Of a DNA stretch of 64,000 nt, positions 27,525 through 36,277 are shown piece by piece. A model generated the notes under the pieces. That model saw only the letters and a list, made by a program, of their open reading frames with translations. It made no database searches and was not told where the DNA came from. The translations under genes were made by a program, and so were the position numbers. The first letter of the stretch is position 1. Every line of letters begins with the position of its first letter. Source of the stretch: Ancylobacter sp. Lp-2 (GTDB lineage Bacteria; Pseudomonadota; Alphaproteobacteria; Rhizobiales; Xanthobacteraceae); contig NZ_JAJALI010000011.1 in assembly GCF_020523795.1 (NCBI RefSeq), positions 1 through 64,000 of the forward strand, given 5' to 3'.

Positions 27525-28327
27525 GGCAGGGCCCTCCGTGAAAGCAGCACGACGGCGCGGTCGAGCGCCAGCCCGACCACCGCCAGCGAGACGACGCCGA
27601 CGATCACCCGGTCCATGCGGGCAAATTCGCGGGCGGCGGCGAGATAGGCACCGAGTCCGTCGCCCATGCCGTTAATGTAGCCGGTGCCGATCAGGTACTC
27701 GGCGCCGAAGGTGCCGAGCCAGGCGATGTTGAGCGACAGTTCCAGCCCCGCGAGCAGCGCCGGGGTGGCCGCCGGCAGCACGATGCGGCGCAGCGTGGTG
27801 AGCCGGTCGAGCTCCAGCACACGGCCGATCTCGCGATAGGGCACAGGCACGTTGCGGCAGCCGGCCTCCGCCGCCAGCGCCATGGGAAAGAAGGCGCCGA
27901 GCGCGATCAGCGTGATCTTCATCAATTCGCCGTTGCCGAACCAGGCGCTGAGCAGCGGAATCCAAGCGAAGAGCGCGATCTGTCGGGCGCTGTTGATGGT
28001 CGGGTCGCCGATGCGCCGGGCGATGCCGGAGAGGCCGAGCAAGGTGCCGACGAGGAAACCCGCGGAGATGCCGATGGCCGAACCGATCAGCGCCCGCAGC
28101 AACGTCGCCGCCAGGGCGAAGGGCACCGCGCCCGAGGCAAAATCCTCGATGGCGGTGTGCAGTACGACCTGCGGCGGGCTGAAGAGCTCGGGGTTGACGA
28201 GACCCGCGGCGCTGATCGCCGCCCATATCGCGATCAGCGCGATCGGCAGCAGGGCTCCGCGCCAGAGACGGCCGCAGCGGGTCAAGGCCGGCTGTGAGGG
28301 GGAGGATGTGGGGGGGGCGGTGCTCAT
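27509..28327 (-). CDS. ABC transporter permease (SsuC-like), second of two
   Basis: This 272-residue inner-membrane permease has about six transmembrane segments. The cytoplasmic coupling (EAA) loop is near 165-190, with EAGCRNVPVPYREIGRVLELDRL. It resembles the SsuC/TauC/NrtB group. A related permease is encoded immediately upstream (4-base gap). Two non-identical permeases suggest a heterodimeric channel, unlike the homodimer usual for SsuABC. Confidence 0.88.
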   Translation of the reverse strand: MSTAPPTSSPSQPALTRCGRLWRGALLPIALIAIWAAISAAGLVNPELFSPPQVVLHTAIEDFASGAVPFALAATLLRALIGSAIGISAGFLVGTLLGLSGIARRIGDPTINSARQIALFAWIPLLSAWFGNGELMKITLIALGAFFPMALAAEAGCRNVPVPYREIGRVLELDRLTTLRRIVLPAATPALLAGLELSLNIAWLGTFGAEYLIGTGYINGMGDGLGAYLAAAREFARMDRVIVGVVSLAVVGLALDRAVVLLSRRALPWSRH

Positions 28328-28331
28328 CGCC

Positions 28332-29207
28332 TCACCTCACGCTATGGAAGGACCAGCGAGTGGTCCGGTTCTGCAGCTTCAGCAGCCCATGGTCGAGCGC
28401 CCAGCCGACGAGACCGATGACGATCATCGTGGCGAATACCACGTCGAGCTGGAACGATTTGCGCCCCCACATCATGAGGTAGCCGATGCCTGCCGCCGAG
28501 GCGAGCATCTCGACGAGGATGAGCGCTTTCCATCCTTTGGAGAGCGAGAGGCGGAAGCCGGTGGCGATGGCCGGCAGCACCGCCGGCAGCACGATGTGGC
28601 GCAGCCGGGCGCGGCGATCGAGTTCCAATGCCCGTGCGACGTCGTCATATTTCGCCGGCATCGAGCGGATGGCTTCGAACACCCCGACCATCAGCGGCAG
28701 GAAGGCGGTCTTGGCGATCAGGACGATCTTCAGTGTCTCGCCAATGCCGAGCACCAGCATGAAGAAGGGCAGCCAGCCGAGCGAGGGGACCAGGAAGAAG
28801 GCGCGTATGGTCGGCGCGGCATAGGTTTCCAGCGTCCGCGACAGGCCGAACGCGACGCCGACGGCCAGTCCGGCAAGGCCACCAAGCAGGACGCCGGTCA
28901 TCACCCGCGCGAGACTGACCGCGAGTTCGTGTGCGAGCTGGCCGGAAGTGGCGAGCTCCAGACCGGTTTGCCAGACGAGGCTCGGCGCCGGCAGGATCTG
29001 CGGCGCCAGCCATTCCTGGCGGACGGCCACCGACCAGATAAGCACCAGCACCGCCGGCAACGACAAGCCGAGAAGGACGGTGACGGCGAAGCTGCCGCCG
29101 CGCCGCCAGGCCCGCGAAACGGCGTGCGGTGCATCCCAGCTGGTGATGTCGGGCGCCAGGCCACCCGGCACCAAACCCTGGGAACGCTGGATTCCGATAT
29201 CGGACAT
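28332..29207 (-). CDS. ABC transporter permease (SsuC-like), first of two
   Basis: This 291-residue permease has six or so transmembrane spans. The EAA-type loop is FEAIRSMPAKYDDVARALELDRR near 195-215. The start is placed at the ATG at 29207, preceded by GAGGAGAG; an ATG five codons earlier has no such site. It lies between the ferredoxin gene and the second permease and works with the ATPase at 26715-27524. Confidence 0.88.
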   Translation of the reverse strand: MSDIGIQRSQGLVPGGLAPDITSWDAPHAVSRAWRRGGSFAVTVLLGLSLPAVLVLIWSVAVRQEWLAPQILPAPSLVWQTGLELATSGQLAHELAVSLARVMTGVLLGGLAGLAVGVAFGLSRTLETYAAPTIRAFFLVPSLGWLPFFMLVLGIGETLKIVLIAKTAFLPLMVGVFEAIRSMPAKYDDVARALELDRRARLRHIVLPAVLPAIATGFRLSLSKGWKALILVEMLASAAGIGYLMMWGRKSFQLDVVFATMIVIGLVGWALDHGLLKLQNRTTRWSFHSVR

Positions 29208-29237
29208 GGCTGCTCTCCTCACGGTGGCGGGGTGAAA

Positions 29238-29564
29238 TCAAAGAAAGGCGCGCAATTCGAAGGTGGGGTCGTTTTCGGCACCGGCGGCCTTGCCGCGCTT
29301 CCAGCCGAGCGCGCGGGCATAGCTGCCAAACAGCCCGCGCGCGGTGATTTCCGCTTCGTCGATGCCGGTCGGCCTTTCGGCATTCGGATCGACGAATAAT
29401 GCGTCGGCGGGGCAGTAGATCTCGCAGAGAAAGCACGTCTGGCAGTCTTGCTGCCGGGCGATCACCGGAACCCTGCCCGGGCCGCCGTCGAACACATTGG
29501 CCGGGCAGGCCTTCACGCAGATATCGCAGGCGATGCAGCGCGTCGCGGACACGACCTCGATCAT
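29238..29564 (-). CDS. 2[4Fe-4S] ferredoxin, AprB-like, in a sulfonate-type ABC operon
   Basis: This 108-residue dicluster ferredoxin has CIACDICVKACP (about 9-20) and CQTCFLCEIYCP (about 41-52). It shares most of its sequence with the ferredoxin at 22284-22622, including the VIAR-x2-DCQTCFLCE core. Its ATG overlaps the flavoprotein stop (ATGA), so the two subunits are made together. It should be the electron-transfer partner of that flavoprotein. Confidence 0.9.
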   Translation of the reverse strand: MIEVVSATRCIACDICVKACPANVFDGGPGRVPVIARQQDCQTCFLCEIYCPADALFVDPNAERPTGIDEAEITARGLFGSYARALGWKRGKAAGAENDPTFELRAFL

Positions 29565-31186
29565 GACTGCGCCACCCGCAACGGCGAGGCATAGCTCGCG
29601 CGATCGAGAGCTACGCCGATTTCGTCGAGCCCGAAGGTGCGGATGCGATGGGCGAAGTGCGGATCGGATTCCGGAGCGTCGCTACGTCGGTGAAGCCCAC
29701 GGCTTTCATTGCGAAACACGGCGCTGGCGAGCGCCCAGCGCGAGGAGGCGAGCAGCGCGCCGGCTTCGCGGGTGCGAATGGCAGCTGCGCCTTCGCCCGC
29801 GAGGGTGGCCTGGGCGTCGCGCCAAAGCCCGTCCAGCCGGGTCAGGCTGCGTCGCAGTTTCGGGCCGGTTCGGAAAAAGTTGCCGTCGATGGCAAGCATC
29901 TCCTTGCGCACGGCTGCGACGACATCGGTACTCGCTTCCGCCTCGGGACGGGCACTGCGAGCGACCAGCCCAATGCCGCCGAGCCGACGAAGTTTTCCTG
30001 TCACGTCCCGCTTCGAGCTCACCGCCGTGCGGGCCGCCGCCGCACCCGCCCAACGGCCGGAGGCGATAGCCCAGGACGCGTTGGGGCCGCCGCCTCCAGA
30101 GGCCGCGCCGGCAATATCCTCGCGGCTTGCGGCATCGCCTGCGGCGTAGAGGCCGGGAATGCCGGTCCAGCCGCCCTCGTCGAGAAGGCGGATCCCGCCA
30201 ACGCCGCGCACCGTCCCTTCACCGCGCAACGTGATCTCGAAGCGTTGCGTGAACGGATCAACGCCGATGCGGTCAAACGGCAGGAAGCAGTTCGGCTGGC
30301 CGCGCCGCAGCCAGTCCTGGATCTCCGGCCCCGCCTTGTCGAGGCGGGCAAAGACGGGGCCGCGCAGCAGTCCCTTCGCCACCGCGACGTGCCGGTCGCC
30401 GGCGCTCATGTCGAGCGGCTTGCCATCGACATCGAAGAAGCTCGCCCAGCGATAGGGGAGGCCCTTGTTGAGCGAGCTGCCGGCGGGTGCCACGCCGTAC
30501 TGGCCGCAGAATTCCATACCGGAGAGGCTGGCACCCGCCTCGGCGGCCATGAGATAGCCGTCGCCCGTTAGGCCGGTGGCGCCGAGCATGCGTTCGCCGA
30601 AGGCACAGCCGCCGGTCGCCAGCACCACCGCGCCAGCCGTCACCTGCCAGGGACGGTTCTGCTGTCGATCCCATCCCGCCGCGCCGACGATGGCGTCGTC
30701 CGCGCCGAGCAGCTCCAGCGCCGGATGATGGTCCAGCACGATGACGCCGCGCTTCAGGGCGAGGCGGCGCATGTGGCGCATGTAGTCGGGGCCGCGCAGA
30801 TTGGCGATGTAGAGTTCGCCATCGGACTGGCGCGGAAAGGGGTAGCCGTCGTTCCCAAGCATGCGCAGCGCCTCATGGGCGGTATCGAGCATGCGCAGCA
30901 TGACATGCGGATCGGCGAGCCCGAACGCACGGGCGGCGCGACGCTCCACCTGGGCGGCGCGGGCCTCGCCCGGCGGCACGCACCACGTGCCGGTGTTCGA
31001 CGGTGCCGTGGCGCCGCTGGTGCCGAAATAGCCCTTGTCGGCCAGTACCACTCGGCGGCCATTCTCGGCCGCCGTCACCGCCGCCCATGCGCCCGCGGGT
31101 CCGCCACCGAGGACGAGGACATCGGCCTCCAGGGTGAGCGGAGCGGTCCGGTCAGCCGACTTCCGGCGAGGTGAGGTGTGCGGCAT
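29561..31186 (-). CDS. FAD-dependent oxidoreductase, AprA/fumarate-reductase-like, in ABC operon
   Basis: This 541-residue soluble flavoprotein has the FAD fold LGGGPAGAW at about 26-34, then DKGYFGTSGATAPSNTGT. A second FAD/substrate region near 355-375 reads AGDAASREDIAGAASGGGGPNAS. It is a clear paralogue of the protein at 22619-24211, with family resemblance to AprA and fumarate reductase. It is encoded between a periplasmic binding protein and its ferredoxin partner, ahead of two permeases and an ATPase. A cytosolic flavin/Fe-S enzyme acting on the imported compound is the natural inference; the chemistry is not shown. Confidence 0.87.
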   Translation of the reverse strand: MPHTSPRRKSADRTAPLTLEADVLVLGGGPAGAWAAVTAAENGRRVVLADKGYFGTSGATAPSNTGTWCVPPGEARAAQVERRAARAFGLADPHVMLRMLDTAHEALRMLGNDGYPFPRQSDGELYIANLRGPDYMRHMRRLALKRGVIVLDHHPALELLGADDAIVGAAGWDRQQNRPWQVTAGAVVLATGGCAFGERMLGATGLTGDGYLMAAEAGASLSGMEFCGQYGVAPAGSSLNKGLPYRWASFFDVDGKPLDMSAGDRHVAVAKGLLRGPVFARLDKAGPEIQDWLRRGQPNCFLPFDRIGVDPFTQRFEITLRGEGTVRGVGGIRLLDEGGWTGIPGLYAAGDAASREDIAGAASGGGGPNASWAIASGRWAGAAAARTAVSSKRDVTGKLRRLGGIGLVARSARPEAEASTDVVAAVRKEMLAIDGNFFRTGPKLRRSLTRLDGLWRDAQATLAGEGAAAIRTREAGALLASSRWALASAVFRNESRGLHRRSDAPESDPHFAHRIRTFGLDEIGVALDRASYASPLRVAQS

Positions 31187-31210
31187 GTGGCGACTGTTCC
31201 AGTAGTAGGG

Positions 31211-31244
31211 AAGGCGCGTCCGACCCTCGAGCCGAACGCGCCTT
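31211..31244 (-). other. Long hairpin between binding-protein and flavoprotein genes
   Basis: On the - strand AAGGCGCGT and ACGCGCCTT pair for 9 bp and extend inward with wobble pairs to about 13, leaving a 7-8 base loop. No T-run follows. Such a hairpin after a binding-protein gene may protect its mRNA and lower expression of the genes after it. Confidence 0.5.
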
Positions 31245-31263
31245 GCTTCTCTGTTTCAAGCGA

Positions 31264-32340
31264 TCAGCTTTGCGGCTCGCCCTTGGCGTTGCGCGCCGTC
31301 CAGGCCTTCTCGACGCCGAGTTCCTTGATGGCGGCGTTCAGATAGGTCGGGTCGATCCACTGGTTGACGTCGAACGACGTCTTGATGAGCTTGTTCTCCA
31401 GGGCGAAGGTCACGCCGTTGGTGATGTTGGTCTTGTAGAAGTCGTCCAGCAGCGGGCTCAGCCGGTCGGCGAGCTTGTCGCCCGCGAAGTCGTTGGCGAG
31501 GGCCTCGCGCGGCACGCCGGTCAGCGCCCAGATGTCGAGCACGGCGTCGCGGTTCTTTTCGTCGGAAGCGAAGGCGGCGGCCTCGACGAAGGCCTTCACC
31601 ACTCGCTTGGTGGTTTCGGGATATTTGCTGGCGAAGGCCTCGGTGACGATGAAGGAGCCGAACAGGCTGCCGGGCGCCGGGCTGCCCTTGGTGGAGTACA
31701 CGGTCTTCACCGTGCCCTTCTCCACCAACGGCAGCAGATTGTTGCCGCCGAGCACGGCATCGACGTCGCCGGTGGTGACGGCGGCGACCTGGTCGGCCGA
31801 TTGCAGGTCGAAGATGGTGACGTCCTTTTCCGTCAGGCCGCCTTGCGCGAGGACGCGATTGAGCGCCAGCTCGTTGATGGTGCCGCGCGAGACGGCGATC
31901 TTCTTACCCTTCAGATCGGCGATCTTCCCGACGCCGCGGTCGGGACGAGCGACGAGATAGGAGGGGTTGGTGCCGTAGGACGCCAGCACCTTGGTCTTCA
32001 GTCCGGCGCCACGGCCGACGATGTTCGGCAGGCCGCCATAGTTGGCGAAATCGGCCTGTCCGTTCGCCAGCGCCTCGTTGATGGCGGGACCGGTACCGCG
32101 CGGAAACTGCCACTCGATCTTCACGCCGTCCTTGGCGAATTCCTTTTCGAGATATTCCTTGGCACGAACCACGCCGATGACCGCCGAGCCATAGGGCTTG
32201 CCCGCCGCATTCCCCTGGCCGGCGAGGCGGATGACATCGGGCGGCGTTTCCGCGCGCGCCGGGATGGCAACGAAGGCGGCGAGCGCAGCGGCGGCGATCA
32301 GAAGGCGGCGGCCGAATGTCCGGGAGATGGGGTGCGACAT
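31264..32340 (-). CDS. ABC transporter substrate-binding protein, nitrate/sulfonate/taurine type
   Basis: This is a periplasmic ligand-binding protein of the SsuA/TauA/NMT1 type and the first gene of the operon. The ATG at 32340 begins MSHPISRTFGRRLLIAAAAL, a signal peptide cleaved near AIPARAE (about residue 30). Mature features are RGTGPAINEALANGQADFANYGGLPN near 85-110 and the hinge segment KGKKIAVSRGT. The 358-residue length fits. An upstream AT-rich region with TTGACA is the likely promoter. The ligand cannot be told from sequence. Confidence 0.88.
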   Translation of the reverse strand: MSHPISRTFGRRLLIAAAALAAFVAIPARAETPPDVIRLAGQGNAAGKPYGSAVIGVVRAKEYLEKEFAKDGVKIEWQFPRGTGPAINEALANGQADFANYGGLPNIVGRGAGLKTKVLASYGTNPSYLVARPDRGVGKIADLKGKKIAVSRGTINELALNRVLAQGGLTEKDVTIFDLQSADQVAAVTTGDVDAVLGGNNLLPLVEKGTVKTVYSTKGSPAPGSLFGSFIVTEAFASKYPETTKRVVKAFVEAAAFASDEKNRDAVLDIWALTGVPREALANDFAGDKLADRLSPLLDDFYKTNITNGVTFALENKLIKTSFDVNQWIDPTYLNAAIKELGVEKAWTARNAKGEPQS

Positions 32341-32432
32341 GGCAAAATTCCGATGAGATGGAAGCCCGGCGCGCAGCGGCACGAACACGTCTGCGGACCA
32401 GATGGGCATCCCATCGTGCCGTGAAATCGGTG

Positions 32433-32470
32433 AATGTCAATAAATTCTATAAATTTAATATATAATAGAC
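32433..32470 (-). promoter_or_regulatory. AT-rich activator/promoter region of the SBP-flavoprotein operon
   Basis: TTGACA on the - strand (32435-32440) is preceded directly by a 25-base A/T-only stretch (TATTATATATTAAATTTATA within 32445-32467). An activator site abutting a -35 box is the layout seen also before tauA (49545-49578). The -10 (ACGATG, 17 bases on) is weak, consistent with activator dependence. Confidence 0.45.
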
Positions 32471-32548
32471 CCGGCACGGCTCCCAGACGTGTCGCTGGCA
32501 GCATCCGTCCGCGTGTCTCCGGTCGAGGCCAAGGGGCGCGACGGCGGG

Positions 32549-33556
32549 CTACGGGTGTTTTGCGGCCGTTCGCCCCTGAGCTGGCGATGTGTCGTGCATC
32601 CGCTTCCACACGCGGCGAAATTGTCGGCTGGAGGCGAAACCCGCTCTTTCGGCGATGCTCTCCATGTCGAGCCGCGAGCCAACGACCAATTCGCGGGCGA
32701 GGGCGATTCTCACGCGATTCACATAATCGGTGACGCTCATACCCGCATGTTCGTTGAACAGTCGCGACAGGTTGCGGGGGCTCGCTCCGGCACTTCGTGC
32801 GATCTCCTCCACCGACCAGTTTCGAGTTGGGTCGGCAGTGATGTCGTCTTGCGCGCGGTGAATAGCCGGATGGATGTGGTTGCGACCTTCGAGCCATGGC
32901 GACAGTTGCGGATCGGCGCCGCCACGCCGGAGATAGACGACGAGGTAGCGGGCGACGGCAAGGGCCGTCGCGGGTCCTGCTTCCTGCGCGATGACATGCA
33001 GCATGAGGTCGATGCCGGCGGTGATCCCGGCGCTGGTCATCCGGTTGCCATCCTCGACGAAGAGACGGTTCTCGCATATGCGGGCTAACGGTGCGAGGCG
33101 CCTGAGCTCGGGCAGCGCGCCGTGATGGGTGGTGCAGTCATGGTCGTCGAGCAGACCGGCGCGTGCGGCCAGCAAGGCGCCGGAACAGATGGTGATGAGC
33201 CGGACGGATTTGCCGACGGAGCGCGCCAGCCACGTCGTGATCGCCTCCTCCAATTCACGGTCTTCCAACCGAGGCGGGTGGCTTTCGCCAAGCGGCAGGT
33301 CGACGGCTCCGGCGACAATGACCAGCGCATCGTCCGGAAGGCCGTCGGGCAGGGGAGCGATGCCCGACAGAGCAAGCCCTATCGAGCTGCCTATGGCATC
33401 CGCTGGCCCGATATAGGTGACGTCGAAACGCACCTCCGCTTGTTCCAGATTAGCCTTGCGGAGCGCCTCCATCGGGCCGGCAATGTCGAGGAGCAGCGCG
33501 CGCGGAGGCACGACCACGAAAACCGGGATCGTTCTCAACGCCGGCTCCTTGGTCAT
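32549..33556 (-). CDS. GlxA-type transcriptional regulator (DJ-1/PfpI + AraC HTH)
   Basis: This 335-residue regulator has an N-terminal DJ-1/PfpI-like domain (about 1-190, with TICSGALLAARAGLL near the usual nucleophile position) and a C-terminal AraC helix-turn-helix pair (about 230-325). The HTH contains NWSVEEIARSAGASPRNLSRLF and SIAERAGFASSRQFRRVWK. The ATG at 33556 overlaps the stop of the hydrolase gene upstream (ATGA). It lies divergent to no gene but 200 bases from the SBP promoter, so it could control either its own hydrolase operon or the SBP operon. Confidence 0.87.
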   Translation of the reverse strand: MTKEPALRTIPVFVVVPPRALLLDIAGPMEALRKANLEQAEVRFDVTYIGPADAIGSSIGLALSGIAPLPDGLPDDALVIVAGAVDLPLGESHPPRLEDRELEEAITTWLARSVGKSVRLITICSGALLAARAGLLDDHDCTTHHGALPELRRLAPLARICENRLFVEDGNRMTSAGITAGIDLMLHVIAQEAGPATALAVARYLVVYLRRGGADPQLSPWLEGRNHIHPAIHRAQDDITADPTRNWSVEEIARSAGASPRNLSRLFNEHAGMSVTDYVNRVRIALARELVVGSRLDMESIAERAGFASSRQFRRVWKRMHDTSPAQGRTAAKHP

Positions 33557-34140
33557 GCCGCGCTTCGCTCGGCCGAGGAGGCGAGGGCCGCCTCCACCGT
33601 GGCAATGCGGGCAAAGCGCCCGGCCAGGACCAGTTCCGTTCGCGCGCGAATTTCGGCGGCGCTCCATTCGCGTCCCGTGGCATCGGTCATCGGGAAGGTC
33701 AGCGTGGCCTCGCCCACGTAGTCGACGCCGTATCCGAGGTCGGAAGCGTGACGGGTCGTGGTCTCGCAGCATTGTTCGGTGCGGATGCCGGAGACGATGA
33801 TCCGGCGAACGCCGTTCCTTGTCAGCCACACGTCGAGACCGGAGCCGATCAGGGCGCTGTGGCGCCGCTTCTGGAAGACCGCGTCGGCTTCGAGGCGCAG
33901 CGGTGCGAGGGCCGTCAGCAAGCCCGATGCCTCGGAAAAGGGGCCGATTTCCTCGACGTGGAAGATCTGCACCACGGGGATGCCGAGGGTTGCCGCGCCA
34001 TCGATCAGCGCCTGTTGGCGTTCGATATAGGCCGGCAGGCCATCTTCACGGAAATACGGGCGGTGACGGAAAGATTCCTGCGCGTCGATGACGAGCAGAG
34101 CGGTTTGGGCGGACATTCTTGTCGTCTCCATCGTTTTCAC
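33553..34140 (-). CDS. Isochorismatase-like cysteine hydrolase
   Basis: This 195-residue enzyme of the cysteine hydrolase superfamily cleaves amide, ester or vinyl-ether type bonds. The expected triad is visible as D19 (LLVIDAQ), K91 (VFQKRRHSAL) and C124 (RTEQCCETT). The start could be the ATG at 34140, 34131 or 34116; the conserved part begins at 34110. It is translationally coupled to the GlxA-type regulator downstream. GlxA-type regulators are often paired with such hydrolases; the substrate is unknown. Confidence 0.85.
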   Translation of the reverse strand: MKTMETTRMSAQTALLVIDAQESFRHRPYFREDGLPAYIERQQALIDGAATLGIPVVQIFHVEEIGPFSEASGLLTALAPLRLEADAVFQKRRHSALIGSGLDVWLTRNGVRRIIVSGIRTEQCCETTTRHASDLGYGVDYVGEATLTFPMTDATGREWSAAEIRARTELVLAGRFARIATVEAALASSAERSAA

Positions 34141-34372
34141 ATGGAGACATGATGGCTCAGTTCATACAACGTGAAATGGCATTTCCTGACAATCATCGGA
34201 CAGTTCGCGCCATAAGGAGGCCGTGGGGATGGCGGTACTGGAGGCCGTCCGCGCGGCGCCCAAGCGGGCGTCGGTTCCCGCGTCATTCTGCACACGGCAA
34301 GATGGGGTCGTCGCGACCCGTGCCTTCACGATGTGGGGGCGCTGTGTCCGGCGAGCCCCGTCGCTGCTGGCG

Positions 34373-34546
34373 TCAGACGTCGGCGCCAGGCCCCGGTGCC
34401 GCGGCTGCAGGTTTGTGGTGCGGCAGTTCGGCGATGAGCGCTTCGGTCGTGACGGGCAGGCCGGCGCCGGAGGTCGCGTCCCGCAGCGCAGTGCGTGCCA
34501 CCTTGGCTGGATCGACCGGGTGGGGGAGGTCACCCGTGCCGGATCT
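34373..34546 (-). pseudogene. C-terminal fragment of groEL
   Basis: Reading the - strand from about 34546, the sequence encodes [20 protein letters not shown] and goes on [20 protein letters not shown] to a stop at 34373. This matches the GroEL C-terminus (...DPTKVVRTALQ.AASVAGL.ITTEAMVAELP). There is no start codon and nothing upstream resembles the other 480 residues, so it is a stub. The rest of the 34141-34813 gap shows no gene; open frames there have no family features. Confidence 0.8.
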
Positions 34547-34813
34547 GATCGTTATCTTCCCCTTTTGAAGGTGGCCGTTCGAGGTGATCCCATACAGGCA
34601 GGTCGCTGTGCCGGTGTCGTTCTGCTCGGTTGTTGGGCGCGATCAAAAAATCATCGACAGGCACTCCGGTACGCCTTAATGGATGAGCAGCGAGATGCTG
34701 CCGCCCTTGTTTGGAATGGCTTTTTCTCTCGAAACGGACCGGACCGTCCGTTCCGTTTGTATGGATTGGAGAGCGATGCCTGCCTGTCCTGTCATGACCG
34801 ACGCCACGATTGA

Positions 34814-36232
34814 ATGGCAGCTCGTAGCGCGATGACGTCCTTGACTTCGAGCGGGGATAGGTCTCGTCGGGCCGTCATTGTCGGCGGTGGTGCGAACGGT
34901 ACCTGGATGGGCGTGCATCTGGCGAGAGTGCCGGGGATCGAGGAAATCGTACTCATCGACCGGGATGGGCGGTTCGGTCGGGGCGTCGCCTACTCGGCCA
35001 CGGCGGATTGCCACCGGCTCAACGTGCCGGCCGAGCGCATGGGCGGGCGCGACCAGGAGGATGGCGCCGGCTTCGCGACCTGGCTGCAGCGGAACGGATG
35101 GCCGGCCGGTCGAACTTATGAAGACACTTTCGTTCCCCGCCGTCTCTATGGCGATTATCTCTGCGCCGAATTGGCAGCGGTGGAGGCGACCAGGCGCCTG
35201 AGCCGGCTTCGCGACGATGTGCAGGCACTTGAGCGGCGGCCGGGCGGCCACGCGGTCGTTACCGCTTCCGGCAAGACGATCGAGGCCGCCACGGTGGTAC
35301 TGTGTCTCGGCAACCCGCCGCCGGCACCGATCCGGGCAACCGTGCCCGCACCGCGACTCGTACCGGATATCTGGGCGGCTGGCAGCCTCGATCCGATCCG
35401 CGCCTCGGACGATGTGGTCATCGTCGGCACGGGGGCGACCGCCATCGATGCCGTGCTCGAACTCGTCCGGCGCGGCGTCGGATCGCGTATCCGCATGATC
35501 TCGCGCGGGGGGCGGCTGCCCCTTGTCGATGCGCCGGGCCTGCCGTGCGATCCGCTGGACCCTATTCCCGCCGACACGGTGCGCGGCATGATGACGGCCT
35601 TGCGCGCGGCCATCTCCGACCATGCGGAGCGCGGCATCCCCTGGCAGAGCGTGTTCGATGCCTTCCGCGCCCGCGCCGGTGACATATGGCTCGCCCTGTC
35701 GAATGACGAGCGCCGCCGATTCCTGCGCCATCTTCGTTCACCCTGGCTCGTCCACCGGCATCGGTTGGCGCCCGACATCGCCCGTCAGATGGAGAAGCTG
35801 CAGGCGGAGGGGCGCGTCGAAATCATTGCCGCGCGCGTGCTGGGTGGCGAACCGACCCCGGAAGGCTATGCCTTGCGGCTGCATCGGCGCGGCAGGCCCA
35901 TGGAGGCCGGCGAAACGCTGGAGACCGACTGGGTCATCAACTGCACCGGTCCTGACGAGCACTATTCCCGCAGCCGCATTCCGCTGGTGCAGTCCCTGCT
36001 CAGCTGTGGCGTGGCCCGTCCCGGTCCTTTCGGCCTGGGTCTCGATTGCGACCATCGACATCGCTTAGTCGATGCGGATGGGCAGGCCCATGCCGGCCTC
36101 TATCTGGTCGGCCCGCCCGGTCGCGGGCGGTTCTGGGAAGTGACGTCCGTACCCAATGGCCGTGATCAATGTGTGAACGTGGCCAAAGACGTAGCCGCCA
36201 CGCTCGTCCCGGTGGCTTCTCAAACGACTTAA
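34814..36232 (+). CDS. FAD/NAD(P)-binding protein (NAD_binding_9 type)
   Basis: This 472-residue flavoprotein-like oxidoreductase has the N-terminal dinucleotide motif AVIVGGGANGTWMGVHLA (about 20-37) and GVAYSATADCHRLNVPAERM, typical of the HI0933/NAD_binding_9 group. A second Rossmann GxGxxA motif, VVIVGTGATAIDAVLEL, is at about 199-215. An alternative ATG at 34832 would remove six residues. It is encoded 45 bases before an SBP gene in the same direction and appears to lead an ABC/amidohydrolase operon. The reaction is unknown. Confidence 0.82.
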   Translation: MAARSAMTSLTSSGDRSRRAVIVGGGANGTWMGVHLARVPGIEEIVLIDRDGRFGRGVAYSATADCHRLNVPAERMGGRDQEDGAGFATWLQRNGWPAGRTYEDTFVPRRLYGDYLCAELAAVEATRRLSRLRDDVQALERRPGGHAVVTASGKTIEAATVVLCLGNPPPAPIRATVPAPRLVPDIWAAGSLDPIRASDDVVIVGTGATAIDAVLELVRRGVGSRIRMISRGGRLPLVDAPGLPCDPLDPIPADTVRGMMTALRAAISDHAERGIPWQSVFDAFRARAGDIWLALSNDERRRFLRHLRSPWLVHRHRLAPDIARQMEKLQAEGRVEIIAARVLGGEPTPEGYALRLHRRGRPMEAGETLETDWVINCTGPDEHYSRSRIPLVQSLLSCGVARPGPFGLGLDCDHRHRLVDADGQAHAGLYLVGPPGRGRFWEVTSVPNGRDQCVNVAKDVAATLVPVASQTT

Positions 36233-36265
36233 CTCGTATATATCCATCGATTTTATCGACAATAA
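36231..36265 (+). promoter_or_regulatory. AT-rich element before the second SBP gene
   Basis: The 45-base gap between the flavoprotein and binding-protein genes is A/T-rich (CGTATATATCCATCGATTTTATCGACAATAAGG). It contains CATCGATTTTATCG, related to the TCTATCGATTT motif near tctC. It may carry an internal promoter or operator. The end supplies the ribosome binding site GGTGGAG. Confidence 0.3.
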
Positions 36266-36277
36266 GGTGGAGTTTCC

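Noticed and set aside
34223-34813. 196-codon + strand ORF between the hydrolase and flavoprotein genes
   Set aside because: It lies opposite the groEL fragment and its translation has no recognisable features.
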